A program made the position numbers and the translations under genes. A stretch of DNA of 64,000 nucleotides. It comes from Pristimantibacillus sp052113225. Lineage in GTDB: Bacteria > Bacillota > Bacilli > Paenibacillales > Paenibacillaceae. Numbering within the stretch: position 1 is the first letter of the stretch; each line of letters begins with the position of its first letter. The DNA lies in the NCBI RefSeq assembly GCF_052113225.1, contig NZ_JBFRCT010000008.1, positions 186,001 to 250,000 of the forward strand. The letters are read 5' to 3'. Under the pieces are notes generated by a model. It worked only from the letters and a program-made list of their open reading frames with translations, did no database searches and had not been told where the DNA came from. This document shows, one piece after another, positions 25,913 to 33,643 of the stretch.

Positions 25913-27187
25913 ATGTCGTCTGTCAATGAGAAGCTGGAACAATATATTAGCAGCTACATGGAATTGTGGGATGTCTTTGGTGTTGTTCAGGTAATTAAAA
26001 GAGGTGAAGTGCTGTTTGAACAATCGTATGGCTACGCAAATTTGGAGTGGGGGATTAAAAATGACATCCATACCTGCTTCGCTCTTGCTTCCATATCCAA
26101 ACAATTTACGGCCTTCGCCATAATGCTTCTATACGATAAGGGATTGATTGACCTAGACAGATCTGCACAGTTGTACCTTCCAGCAGAGTTGCAAATCGAT
26201 GAATCAATTACCGTTCATCATTTACTGTCGCATACTTCAGGATTGTATAACTTTTATAATTTTGAAAATGATTTTTTTGATCAGTACAACAGGTTGGAAT
26301 ATTCCCGATATGATTATTATCAGCAATATATCAGTAAACAGCCTGTAAAATCAGCAGGCACGGCATTTGATTACAACAACTCCAACTATAATCTGCTTGC
26401 ATGGATCATTGAACACGTATCCGGAGAAAAGTTTGAGGATTACATTCATAATCATATCCTTGCTCCCCTGGATATGAGGAACAGCGTTATTGATGATAGC
26501 AGCAAACCAATTAAGAACAGGGCAAGTAATTATACGAAAGACTTTAATTCCACCGTCAAAATTCCCTATCATAACGAAAAGTTCAGCATTGGTGCAGGCG
26601 CCATTGTATCTAACTGCGAGGATTTATTGAAATGGTACACCTGTCTACGGGATCGTAAGCTTTTATCAACGGAAACGTATACGAGGTTCTTCCAAGAGAA
26701 TAGCAACCATTACTGCTATGGCTTGGAGCATCACCACATTTATGGTACGGACAGGTATTCCCATGGAGGAGATCATCTAGGAGTAGCCACCTACATGCAG
26801 CATTATTACGATGAAGATATTTGTATCATTATTCTTTCTAATAATGAAGAGAGCAATCAATATAGGCTCGGTAACGCGATTTCAGATATTTTACATCAGG
26901 TTGAGGTAGAGGCTCCTGCTAAACATAAAGAGATTCCAATCAGCGAAAATAGGCTTAAACCATATTGCGGAACCTACTTGAAGGATAAGATCCAGATTGA
27001 ACTTATTAATCAAAAGCTATATTTCACGAGATTTGCAGGAAACCATCATATCGAGATTTACCCCGTAGGCGAAGGATTGTTCGCCCGCAGATATTCGGAT
27101 CAGATCCTTCCGTATAGAATTGTAAAGAATGATGAAGGGGAAATGACGTTTTTTGGCTATAGGAAGGAATCGGCAACAGAGTCATAA
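25913..27187 (+). CDS. Serine hydrolase, class C beta-lactamase/PBP4*-like
   Basis: A 424-residue member of the beta-lactamase superfamily. The catalytic motifs are SISK (S60, K63), the tyrosine motif in FDYNNSNYNLL and HGG in YSHGGDHLG. The C-terminal third (from RLKPYCGTYL) is the lipocalin-like domain often seen in these peptidases. No signal peptide is visible, so it may be cytoplasmic. Role: D-amino-acid peptidase or esterase; beta-lactam hydrolysis is not implied. ATG 25913 is preceded by AGAGGTGAGAT. Compact cluster with DUF2332 upstream and a small membrane protein 14 bp downstream. Confidence 0.87.
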   Translation: MSSVNEKLEQYISSYMELWDVFGVVQVIKRGEVLFEQSYGYANLEWGIKNDIHTCFALASISKQFTAFAIMLLYDKGLIDLDRSAQLYLPAELQIDESITVHHLLSHTSGLYNFYNFENDFFDQYNRLEYSRYDYYQQYISKQPVKSAGTAFDYNNSNYNLLAWIIEHVSGEKFEDYIHNHILAPLDMRNSVIDDSSKPIKNRASNYTKDFNSTVKIPYHNEKFSIGAGAIVSNCEDLLKWYTCLRDRKLLSTETYTRFFQENSNHYCYGLEHHHIYGTDRYSHGGDHLGVATYMQHYYDEDICIIILSNNEESNQYRLGNAISDILHQVEVEAPAKHKEIPISENRLKPYCGTYLKDKIQIELINQKLYFTRFAGNHHIEIYPVGEGLFARRYSDQILPYRIVKNDEGEMTFFGYRKESATES

Positions 27188-27201
27188 GGGAGGTATGAAG
27201 C

Positions 27202-27516
27202 CTGAAGACTTTATTTAGATTATATATTTCAGTAATCATTTTATTTATAGCTGCAATGGTATTTGGAGTATATTCATTTTTTAATGGGAATCCAATATCA
27301 AAATATAAATTCAAACATGATGCTAGTCATTATCTAGAAATGATATACATCGATAAAAAATTTAAAGTTGAAGAAGTTTATTTTAGTTTTAAAAGTTCTA
27401 GTTTTGGGAAACAAGATTTTACTCTTTATTTTTATTTTGTTGATGATAAAAATGGTAAGCTTTATTCCGTATATATTAACGATGACGGGATTATGACGGA
27501 TAGTTATAAGTCCTGA
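27202..27516 (+). CDS. Small membrane-anchored protein, possible CTG start
   Basis: A 104-residue reading with one N-terminal transmembrane segment (LYISVIILFIAAMVFGVYSF) and a lysine/aromatic-rich outer domain. No ATG, GTG or TTG opens the full segment; the first ATG (27256) would cut the membrane helix in half. A CTG at 27202 lies 8 nt after AAGGGAGG and would keep it whole, with a TGA just upstream closing the frame. Lower GC than its neighbours suggests transfer. No family recognised. A base change of a former TTG start is the main alternative. Confidence 0.6.
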   Translation: MKTLFRLYISVIILFIAAMVFGVYSFFNGNPISKYKFKHDASHYLEMIYIDKKFKVEEVYFSFKSSSFGKQDFTLYFYFVDDKNGKLYSVYINDDGIMTDSYKS

Positions 27517-27570
27517 GGTTGACGAAAGGAGCATCGTTACATAACTAACGTAAGACAAGGTTGTAATTAA

Positions 27571-27607
27571 AGGAAGCAGATGCCACGGCAGCTGTTTCCT
27601 TTTTTTA
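27571..27607 (+). terminator. Terminator after the small membrane protein
   Basis: AGGAAGCAGATGCC pairs with GGCAGCTGTTTCCT (two mismatches) around CAC or similar, followed by TTTTTT. Confidence 0.82.
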
Positions 27608-27702
27608 TTGCGCTCTACAAGTAGGGTTCTATAAAAGTTAGAACTGTCTGGCAAATAAGCTTGCTGGTAACTTAGAAGCATGTAAACCAAAGAGGGGGGA
27701 TT

Positions 27703-28470
27703 ATGATGATGCAAAGATGGATGGAGGCTGCAGCTTATGCGACCTCAAAAATAGCGGCTGCAGGACTCATATTTCTTGGATTTCTTGTTATAGTCGGCGG
27801 TTTTGATACTTATCAAATGTCTCAGCTAACTCACGAGTTACCATTGTGGCAGTATATTTATGGTTATGCCATCTTGTTCTCAGTCTTGGTGGACATAGCG
27901 CTATACAAAGGTAAACCAAACCCGTACAAGAGGATGATCATGGTGCTGCTTTATATCCTCGGAGGGTATGTTCCTTTTTTAGTCTGGTTTCCAAATCAGT
28001 GGATGTTGAGTTTAATCGCCGGGATTTATGGAGTAACTTGTTCGCTCGCGTTTCTTTTTGCGACTTACTTATTTCGCAGATGGCGGCTCTACAAAGCAGT
28101 TACAGCTATAATGCTTCTAGTCGTTGCAGTCTATGTATCTGTGACTGATTTCACAGAAGTTAAGCAGTGGACAGAGACGAGAACCATAGATGGTTATCAT
28201 GCGGAATTCGCTTTTTTTAATGGACAGAAAAAGATTCCAATTACCCTCGAAAAGGGGCAAACATTGTCCTATCATATAGATTGGACGATCACGAATGGTG
28301 GTGGCTATGGCACTTATTTGGATGCAAAGGGCGGTAAGTATACAAGCCATATGATAGATAGTGGAGATTGGATCACCTATCAAGTTGCGGTACCCTCAAC
28401 AGTTTACATCGTAGTCAGCGGTGATCATGCGCAAGGAGCACTCACGATAAAATGGAAAATAACTAACTAA
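27703..28470 (+). CDS. Polytopic membrane protein of unknown function
   Basis: A 255-residue protein with about five predicted transmembrane segments in residues 15-155 (for example IYGYAILFSVLVDIAL and AVTAIMLLVVAVYVSV). A C-terminal outer beta-rich domain (about 165-255) holds the phrase SYHIDWTITNGGGYGTYLDA, which looks like a small immunoglobulin-like or galactose-binding-like fold. Start ATG 27703 has AGAGGGGGGA upstream; two further in-frame ATG codons follow at once. No family recognised. It lies after a terminator, so it is probably transcribed alone. Confidence 0.75.
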   Translation: MMMQRWMEAAAYATSKIAAAGLIFLGFLVIVGGFDTYQMSQLTHELPLWQYIYGYAILFSVLVDIALYKGKPNPYKRMIMVLLYILGGYVPFLVWFPNQWMLSLIAGIYGVTCSLAFLFATYLFRRWRLYKAVTAIMLLVVAVYVSVTDFTEVKQWTETRTIDGYHAEFAFFNGQKKIPITLEKGQTLSYHIDWTITNGGGYGTYLDAKGGKYTSHMIDSGDWITYQVAVPSTVYIVVSGDHAQGALTIKWKITN

Positions 28471-28544
28471 TAATTGGCATAGTATGCAAAATGTGCGCAA
28501 CCTCCCTAGTGGATTTAGCGTTTAATGGATACAAGGGGGGAACT

Positions 28545-28607
28545 ATGACACGAATTTTACTAGGAGGAGAACATCCAAAGAAAGAGCATCGCCACAGTAA
28601 ACAATGA
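28545..28607 (+). CDS. Possible 20-residue microprotein
   Basis: A very short frame with an excellent ribosome site (AAGGGGGG, 5 nt before ATG). It begins MTRILLGGEH and ends in a histidine/lysine-rich tail. It could be a leader peptide, a microprotein or the stub of a lost gene. Nothing else is seen in the 28471-28674 gap. Confidence 0.3.
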   Translation: MTRILLGGEHPKKEHRHSKQ

Positions 28608-28674
28608 ATTAGTTTGTGAGGTTGAAATTATGTTTGCGTTCCGTTCAATCTAGTGATAAAAGGAGTTCGAACTA

Positions 28675-29079
28675 TTGAGGAAGATAATTGGTACGACTTG
28701 CCTTCTACTGTTCATGCTTCTTGAATTAGCAGCGTGCGGTAATAATAGTGAGCCCATGATGCTTACTTCTGATAAAGTGATCCAAGATGTGGAAGGGTCT
28801 GCTCATAATATATACTTAGGTATTGCAAAAGGTAATGATGAAAAATTTCTTTTGTCCTCGCTGATTATCGATGATAGTGAAGTGACGATGACGAAGCGGA
28901 AAGAAAAGTTAGATGTGAAGATCACTGCTTTTATAGGTGATAGCAAGTGGAGATCTGAAGCTGAACAGACCATTATTGCTCATTACGGATTGGATAAATC
29001 TAGACAGTGGGTGTATGAGGGATTAAGTGTGAAAGACCCCGTCATCCCAGTCGAATTACGTTCCGCAATAGCTGAATAG
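28675..29079 (+). CDS. Small lipoprotein
   Basis: A 134-residue protein with a lipoprotein signal: charged N terminus, hydrophobic LLLFMLLELAAC with lipobox cysteine at about residue 21, then a flexible NNSEP linker. It is therefore anchored to the outer membrane face. The mature part of about 110 residues is mixed alpha/beta with no recognised domain. The TTG start has AAAGGAG 9-10 nt upstream. It precedes thyA by 35 bp; functional link unknown. Confidence 0.78.
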   Translation: MRKIIGTTCLLLFMLLELAACGNNSEPMMLTSDKVIQDVEGSAHNIYLGIAKGNDEKFLLSSLIIDDSEVTMTKRKEKLDVKITAFIGDSKWRSEAEQTIIAHYGLDKSRQWVYEGLSVKDPVIPVELRSAIAE

Positions 29080-29114
29080 AAAACGCAGACAATAATTGAT
29101 ATGGGGGCTCAAAG

Positions 29115-29948
29115 ATGGGAAAGGCTGATTGGATTTATAGTGAATTAGTAAATGATATTCTTGAACATGGGTACTGGGACAAAGATTTGGATGTTAGAAC
29201 AACATGGGCAGATGGTTCCCCAGCCTATACAAAAAGTCTAATTTCAAAGCAGTTAATATTTGATAACTCAGAAGTGCCAATTCTTACAACAAAAAGAGTG
29301 CCATGGAAATCGGCCATTCATGAATTGCTATGGTTTTATGTAAAGAGAACAAGTGATTGTACCTATTTGGATGAAAACAACGTGAAGATATGGAAAGAGT
29401 GGACGAATACGAATAATCATATTGGGAAGGCCTATGGCTATCAGTTAGGAAAACCTATTATGATAAACGGAAAAATCACAAATCAAGTTCATAATCTAAT
29501 TGATCAACTCATTAATAATCCCGCATCAAGAAGACATGTCATTTCACTTTGGAACATCGATGACCTGGATCAAATGGAGTTATATCCGTGTGTTTGGAAT
29601 AACCAATGGCTTATTAAGCAAGGGACACTTCATTTAGTGGTTAATGCTAGATCAAATGATATCGGATTAGGTAATCCATTTAATGTTTTCCAATATTACG
29701 TTTTACAACGAATGATAGCTCAAGTAACAGGATACAACCTAGGATCTCTTACGTTCAATATTAATGATGCGCATATTTATGAAAGACACATAGACCCTTT
29801 AAGGGAACAGGTCGATCGTCATCCCTATCCAGCTCCTGAACTTTGGATTAATCCTGAAATAAAAAGGTTCGATGATTTTACTATAAATGATTTCATTTTA
29901 AAAAATTACGAATACCATCCAAAAATTCAGATGGAAATTGCTATCTAA
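29115..29948 (+). CDS. thyA: Thymidylate synthase
   Basis: A 277-residue folate-dependent enzyme making dTMP from dUMP with methylene-tetrahydrofolate. Catalytic cysteine C159 lies in ELYPCVWNNQW. The phosphate-binding arginine pair R139-R140 is in NPASRRHVIS, and the dUMP-binding stretch NARSNDIGLGNPFNVFQY is intact, as is the C-terminal YEYHPKIQMEIAI. ATG 29115 is preceded by ATGGGGG. The AT-rich codon use and lack of a dihydrofolate reductase partner nearby suggest it may have come in separately. Closed by a bidirectional terminator. Confidence 0.95.
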   Translation: MGKADWIYSELVNDILEHGYWDKDLDVRTTWADGSPAYTKSLISKQLIFDNSEVPILTTKRVPWKSAIHELLWFYVKRTSDCTYLDENNVKIWKEWTNTNNHIGKAYGYQLGKPIMINGKITNQVHNLIDQLINNPASRRHVISLWNIDDLDQMELYPCVWNNQWLIKQGTLHLVVNARSNDIGLGNPFNVFQYYVLQRMIAQVTGYNLGSLTFNINDAHIYERHIDPLREQVDRHPYPAPELWINPEIKRFDDFTINDFILKNYEYHPKIQMEIAI

Positions 29949-29955
29949 CTTTAAT

Positions 29956-29987
29956 AAGGAGCAGGTTGCCACAGCAAACTGCTCCTT
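29956..29987. terminator. Bidirectional terminator between thyA and hydrolase gene
   Basis: A perfect 9-bp stem AAGGAGCAG/CTGCTCCTT with a 14-nt loop between convergent genes; T-rich and A-rich flanks on the two sides. Confidence 0.8.
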
Positions 29988-30003
29988 TCTCATACTTATA
30001 CCC

Positions 30004-30834
30004 TTATTTCGTTTGAAGGAATTCGAGTACGGCATCAAGGAATTCAGCTTGGTACTCCACATTGGAGAGATGAACGGAAGGAAGTATTATGAGCTTTGCA
30101 TTTGGTACTGTCTCGGCAAGTAATTCACTGTGGCTTTGAAGTGTTACGGTATCATATTGGCCTGCAATGACAAGAGTGGGACTGTTAATTAGTGCCGCTG
30201 TCCGGCGCATATCCATGTCGCGGATCGCTGCCCAGCTGCCTGCAATTCCCTGTGGGCGAGTAGCGAGTATCGTTTCTCGGAATGATGCGACGAGCGCATT
30301 ATCTGACTCGAGCATATACGAAGGGAACCAATTGTTCATGAACATATTGGCGAACTCAGGTAGTTTCCCCGGTTGAAGTACAGAGGTGATTAAACTCTCC
30401 CATTGATCAGCCGGCCCGAGGTAAGAGGAAGTATTGCTTAAGATTAGCCGGTCAATCCGCTCTGGAGCGTAGATACCAAGCCATTGTCCGATAACACCAC
30501 CAAGCGACAGACCAAGAAAGTGCACACGATCAATGTGAAGGGCATCAAGTAATTCGACTACATCCCGACCTAGTCTATCGAAAGAATATGGACCGTCAGG
30601 TGTATCCGAGTCGCCGTGCCCCCGATAATCATAGCGAAGGACTCGGAAGTGCAAAGTTAATTCTGCTAGCTGGCCATCCCACATGCTCATCGAGGTGGCA
30701 ATGGAGTTCCCAAGCATCAGTACCGGTTTACCTGCTGAGCCATCGATTCGATACGCAATCCGAACACCATCACCAGTCTTGAAAAAGTTTACCCCCGCTG
30801 TTGCTCTGCTTTCGTCATTTATTATGTTTTTCAT
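30004..30834 (-). CDS. Alpha/beta hydrolase (3-oxoadipate enol-lactonase-like)
   Basis: A 276-residue alpha/beta hydrolase. The nucleophile elbow is GLSLGG (in HFLGLSLGGVIGQW). The acid is probably the aspartate in IAGQYDTVT and the histidine is in PSVHLSNVE. The oxyanion region MLGNSIATSMSMWDGQ is that of enol-lactonase/peroxidase-like members. Substrate unknown, and no other aromatic catabolism genes are near. ATG 30834 is preferred; the upstream TTG at 30843 overlaps the AAGGGG ribosome site. Divergent from the Lrp-type regulator at 30983, a likely control partner. Confidence 0.87.
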   Translation of the reverse strand: MKNIINDESRATAGVNFFKTGDGVRIAYRIDGSAGKPVLMLGNSIATSMSMWDGQLAELTLHFRVLRYDYRGHGDSDTPDGPYSFDRLGRDVVELLDALHIDRVHFLGLSLGGVIGQWLGIYAPERIDRLILSNTSSYLGPADQWESLITSVLQPGKLPEFANMFMNNWFPSYMLESDNALVASFRETILATRPQGIAGSWAAIRDMDMRRTAALINSPTLVIAGQYDTVTLQSHSELLAETVPNAKLIILPSVHLSNVEYQAEFLDAVLEFLQTK

Positions 30835-30982
30835 CGTCCTCAATCCCCTTCATTTGTTATTAGTGACATTTTATTGGAATCGACTTACAATTTGAATGGG
30901 AATATGAAGGCGTTTGATGCTTGAAAACTTAATTCTATCGTTGATGTCCGACCTAAACTTATAAAATTGAGGTGCTCTGAAG

Positions 30983-31426
30983 ATGGATCACATTGATTAC
31001 AAAATATTATCAATCCTTCACGATAACGCCAGGATTACGATTTCGGAGATGAGCAGAATAATCGCAATGTCACAGCCTGCTGTAACGGAACGACTTCGGA
31101 AGCTGGAGGAGCAGGGGGTTATAACAGGCTATCGAGCGGAGATTTCCCCGTCTAAACTGGGCAAATATACGACCGCCTTTGTTCTTTTCAAATCAAATAA
31201 CTGCAAAGAGTTTGAAGCATTCGTTGAAGCTTCCCCAGAGATTGTCGATTTCTACAGAACGAGTGGGGAATATAATTACCTATTAAAGGTTATTACCGAA
31301 ACTAGCGAAACGTTAGAAGCCTTTCTCGAAACTTGTAACCCATTTGGATTTTCATTAACTAACGTTGTTCTCTCCACACGATTCGAGCATAAGAGCCTTA
31401 TCACAAGCCAGGATGGACTTATATAA
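30983..31426 (+). CDS. Lrp/AsnC family regulator
   Basis: A 147-residue regulator: N-terminal helix-turn-helix (ARITISEMSRIIAMSQPAVTERLRKLEEQGVITGY), then an alpha/beta RAM effector domain (FVEASPEIVDFYRTSGEYNYLLKV). Family length is normal. Binds small ligands, often amino acids, as an oligomer. Start ATG 30983 has GAGGTG upstream. Divergent from the alpha/beta hydrolase and 23 bp before a P-loop kinase-like gene, so it may control either. Confidence 0.9.
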   Translation: MDHIDYKILSILHDNARITISEMSRIIAMSQPAVTERLRKLEEQGVITGYRAEISPSKLGKYTTAFVLFKSNNCKEFEAFVEASPEIVDFYRTSGEYNYLLKVITETSETLEAFLETCNPFGFSLTNVVLSTRFEHKSLITSQDGLI

Positions 31427-31449
31427 ATAAACGAAAGGATGATGTTCAA

Positions 31450-31995
31450 ATGATGGAGGAGAGACCCAGCATTATTCTAATTACCGGAATAATGGCAAGC
31501 GGCAAATCGACAGTCGCCCAGCTGCTTTCTGAACGTTTTGAGAAATCGGTACATTTACGTGGGGACATTTTTCGAAGAATGATTGTGAATAATCGAAAAG
31601 AGGTTCATCCAGAGGCCGGAAATGATGAATTGGATCAATTAAGATTACGATATAAGCTTGCGGCACAATCCGCAGAGTTGTATCTTCAAGCAGGATTTAC
31701 AGTTGTAGTTCAAGATGTTGTCGTGGGACCTGTATTGAATGATTTTATATCTTATATTAAAAGTCGCCCTTTTTATGTAGTTGTGCTTTGTCCACAATCG
31801 GATGTTGTGAAAATAAGGGAAGCCGCTCGATCGAAGAAAGGTTACGGTGCTTGGACCGTTGAAGGATTGGATCAAATCCTACGAAATGAAACGCCTCGTA
31901 TCGGACTATGGTTGGATTCATCTGAGTTGTCCCCTGAAGAAACCGTTAATCAAATTATCACTAGATTGCAGAATGAGGCTAAGGTACAAACATAA
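31450..31995 (+). CDS. P-loop kinase-like ATPase (chloramphenicol phosphotransferase-like group)
   Basis: A 181-residue P-loop protein with Walker A GIMASGKST near residue 14 and a lid-like region around AARSKKGYGAW. The overall size and the phrase VHLRGDIFRRMI match small-molecule kinases of the AAA_33/CPT group, which phosphorylate antibiotics, nucleosides or RNA ends. The acceptor cannot be read from the sequence. GAAAGGATGATG lies upstream of the ATG pair. Likely co-transcribed with the Lrp-type gene 23 bp before it. Confidence 0.82.
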   Translation: MMEERPSIILITGIMASGKSTVAQLLSERFEKSVHLRGDIFRRMIVNNRKEVHPEAGNDELDQLRLRYKLAAQSAELYLQAGFTVVVQDVVVGPVLNDFISYIKSRPFYVVVLCPQSDVVKIREAARSKKGYGAWTVEGLDQILRNETPRIGLWLDSSELSPEETVNQIITRLQNEAKVQT

Positions 31996-32161
31996 ATGCC
32001 TTAGCACGTTATGCAGATCGTACTTCTGAGATCAAACAGTGGCTCGTTGATGAGAGTAAATGAGAGAATTTTTAGGAGTATATGGGTTCCAACATATGGT
32101 AGAGTTAGGGAGGTGCTAGGTTGTAAATTATGGAAATAAAATGATCTAGGAGGCGGAAAGG

Positions 32162-33265
32162 ATGAAAATAACGATCAAACGAAACACAGCAGTACTTTTA
32201 TCATTCCTATTATTACTACTATCCATGCAATTAGGAGAGAAGAAGGCGTTTGCTGATTCTCCTATTACATCGACTCCCTTTTATCAAGCTTATCTCGATA
32301 TTGATATTGTAGCCGCAGCACACCGTTCAGGATATAGCAAAGAGATTGCCGAGTTTTTAGCAGCAGAGAAAAATCCGCTTGATCAAAAGGCCGCAGTCAT
32401 GAATGCGATCTATTCTAGCTACAGCCAATGGGATGACCGCGATATTTTGAATCAATACGCAAAAGATGTTTATGGTAAGGAAGCAAACTCACTTAATTTT
32501 AATCTGCTTCGTGGAGATGAAATATTTGTCCTCGGGTATCTGAAGGTGCTCGATCATTACATGAATCCGGATACGAATTGGATTGGACAAGCTAGTGAAG
32601 CTTTGCCGAACAGTATGACTGTAGCTCTGGTTAACTCACTTGCAAGATCGCAGGGGTCGTCTGAAGCTATGGGGCTTAGCTATTGTTATATGGAGAAGGT
32701 ACTTGCTGATAAAAGCCTGGTCCAAGATATTCGGCAAGAGGCCATTGATATTATTACCGATTATATCGCTCTCTACAAAAAAGATGTAGGATGTCGCGAC
32801 GAAGTAACAGAACTAATGAATAACTCGATCGGACTGATTATCAATAAACCACAGGTATTAGTCTTTGGTCAGCAGCAAACGGTTGACTCATCAAATGCTA
32901 AAGTCGCACCTTATGTCAAAAACGGAACGACGTATGTTCCGTTGGTCTTTATCTCTCATGCTTTAGGGGCTACCGTTAATTATGACAAGAAGCAGGAAAA
33001 AATTACAATTGAACATGCATATTTGGAAAGTATGCCGTCTCATCATCTAGTATTTAAACTAAAAGATTCGGTGAACAAGTTTGAAATTCGAAATGACCGC
33101 GCATTTGTACCACTTCGTACAATTGCCGAAGCATTACATTTGCAGGTTTACTATAGCAAAGGCCTTATCATCCTTTCGAAGGGGATTGTCCTTCACCCTC
33201 AACTCGCCCATGATCAACAGTTAGCTAATGAGATTAGAGCCCAAATCGAACACCCTCAATATTGA
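32162..33265 (+). CDS. Secreted stalk-domain protein (copper amine oxidase N-terminal-like)
   Basis: A 367-residue exported protein. A signal peptide occupies about residues 1-31 (hydrophobic LLSFLLLLLSMQL, cut after AFA). A helical domain of about 200 residues of unknown function follows. Then comes a stalk domain of the copper amine oxidase N-terminal type (about 232-345) with two PYVKNGTTYVPLVFIS/RAFVPLRTIAEAL units. Such domains are very common in Paenibacillus envelope proteins. ATG 32162 follows AGGAGGCGG. No enzyme function is proposed. Confidence 0.85.
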   Translation: MKITIKRNTAVLLSFLLLLLSMQLGEKKAFADSPITSTPFYQAYLDIDIVAAAHRSGYSKEIAEFLAAEKNPLDQKAAVMNAIYSSYSQWDDRDILNQYAKDVYGKEANSLNFNLLRGDEIFVLGYLKVLDHYMNPDTNWIGQASEALPNSMTVALVNSLARSQGSSEAMGLSYCYMEKVLADKSLVQDIRQEAIDIITDYIALYKKDVGCRDEVTELMNNSIGLIINKPQVLVFGQQQTVDSSNAKVAPYVKNGTTYVPLVFISHALGATVNYDKKQEKITIEHAYLESMPSHHLVFKLKDSVNKFEIRNDRAFVPLRTIAEALHLQVYYSKGLIILSKGIVLHPQLAHDQQLANEIRAQIEHPQY

Positions 33266-33327
33266 TATCATGCTTTTCTATCCTCTCAAATTATTGCTGG
33301 GGAAATAATAATAAATTAATAATAATT

Positions 33328-33356
33328 AAAACCACCAATTCAATGGTGGTTTTTTT
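33328..33356 (+). terminator. Terminator of the stalk-domain gene
   Basis: The stem AAAACCACCA/TGGTGGTTTT with loop ATTCAA is followed by further T residues. Confidence 0.88.
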
Positions 33357-33379
33357 ACTTTGCCGCCCCCCCTTAGCAG

Positions 33380-33548
33380 AAGGGAGAAAGTGTGAAAACG
33401 GAGCAAGTGAATGTTCTGTAGAAGCGGAGCGTTCGCTTTTGCCGACCGGATTGTACCCGCTCAGCGGGCTAACCAATTCCAAACAATCCGGCGGCAATGG
33501 CGATCGAAAAAACATTCACTTGCGCAGTTGCCCTTCACTTTCTCCATC
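33380..33548. repeat. Long imperfect hairpin element of about 170 bp
   Basis: The two arms pair over most of their length. GGAGAAAGTG matches CACTTTCTCC, GCAAGTGAATGTT matches AACATTCACTTGC (13 bp perfect) and CCGGATTGT matches ACAATCCGG. The apex holds a small CCCGCTCAGCGGG hairpin. No real coding frame. It lies between a terminator and the promoter of the YesM/YesN operon. It may be a miniature mobile element or a structured RNA. Confidence 0.75.
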
Positions 33549-33583
33549 TGAACATTTTAAACATTTCTGCTAACAAAACCCCA

Positions 33584-33613
33584 TTGAACCTGTAAAATAA
33601 AAGCAACTACAAT
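33584..33613 (+). promoter_or_regulatory. Promoter of the first YesM/YesN operon
   Basis: TTGAAC (33584-33589) and TACAAT (33608-33613) with an 18-bp spacer, 30 bp before the kinase start. Confidence 0.65.
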
Positions 33614-33643
33614 AGATGCACCATAGAAAGGATGGGCGCCCTG

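Noticed and set aside
25913..27187. Antibiotic-resistance beta-lactamase
   Set aside because: Motifs fit the broad serine hydrolase/PBP4* group with a C-terminal lipocalin-like domain and no signal peptide; resistance cannot be claimed.
29115..29948. Prophage fragment because of a lone AT-rich thyA
   Set aside because: No other phage gene, integrase or attachment site is found nearby; the enzyme is intact and could be the housekeeping copy.
33262..33573. Open frames across the hairpin element (33262-33573 plus, 33291-33515 minus)
   Set aside because: They run through a terminator and an inverted repeat, have no ribosome site and no recognisable protein features.
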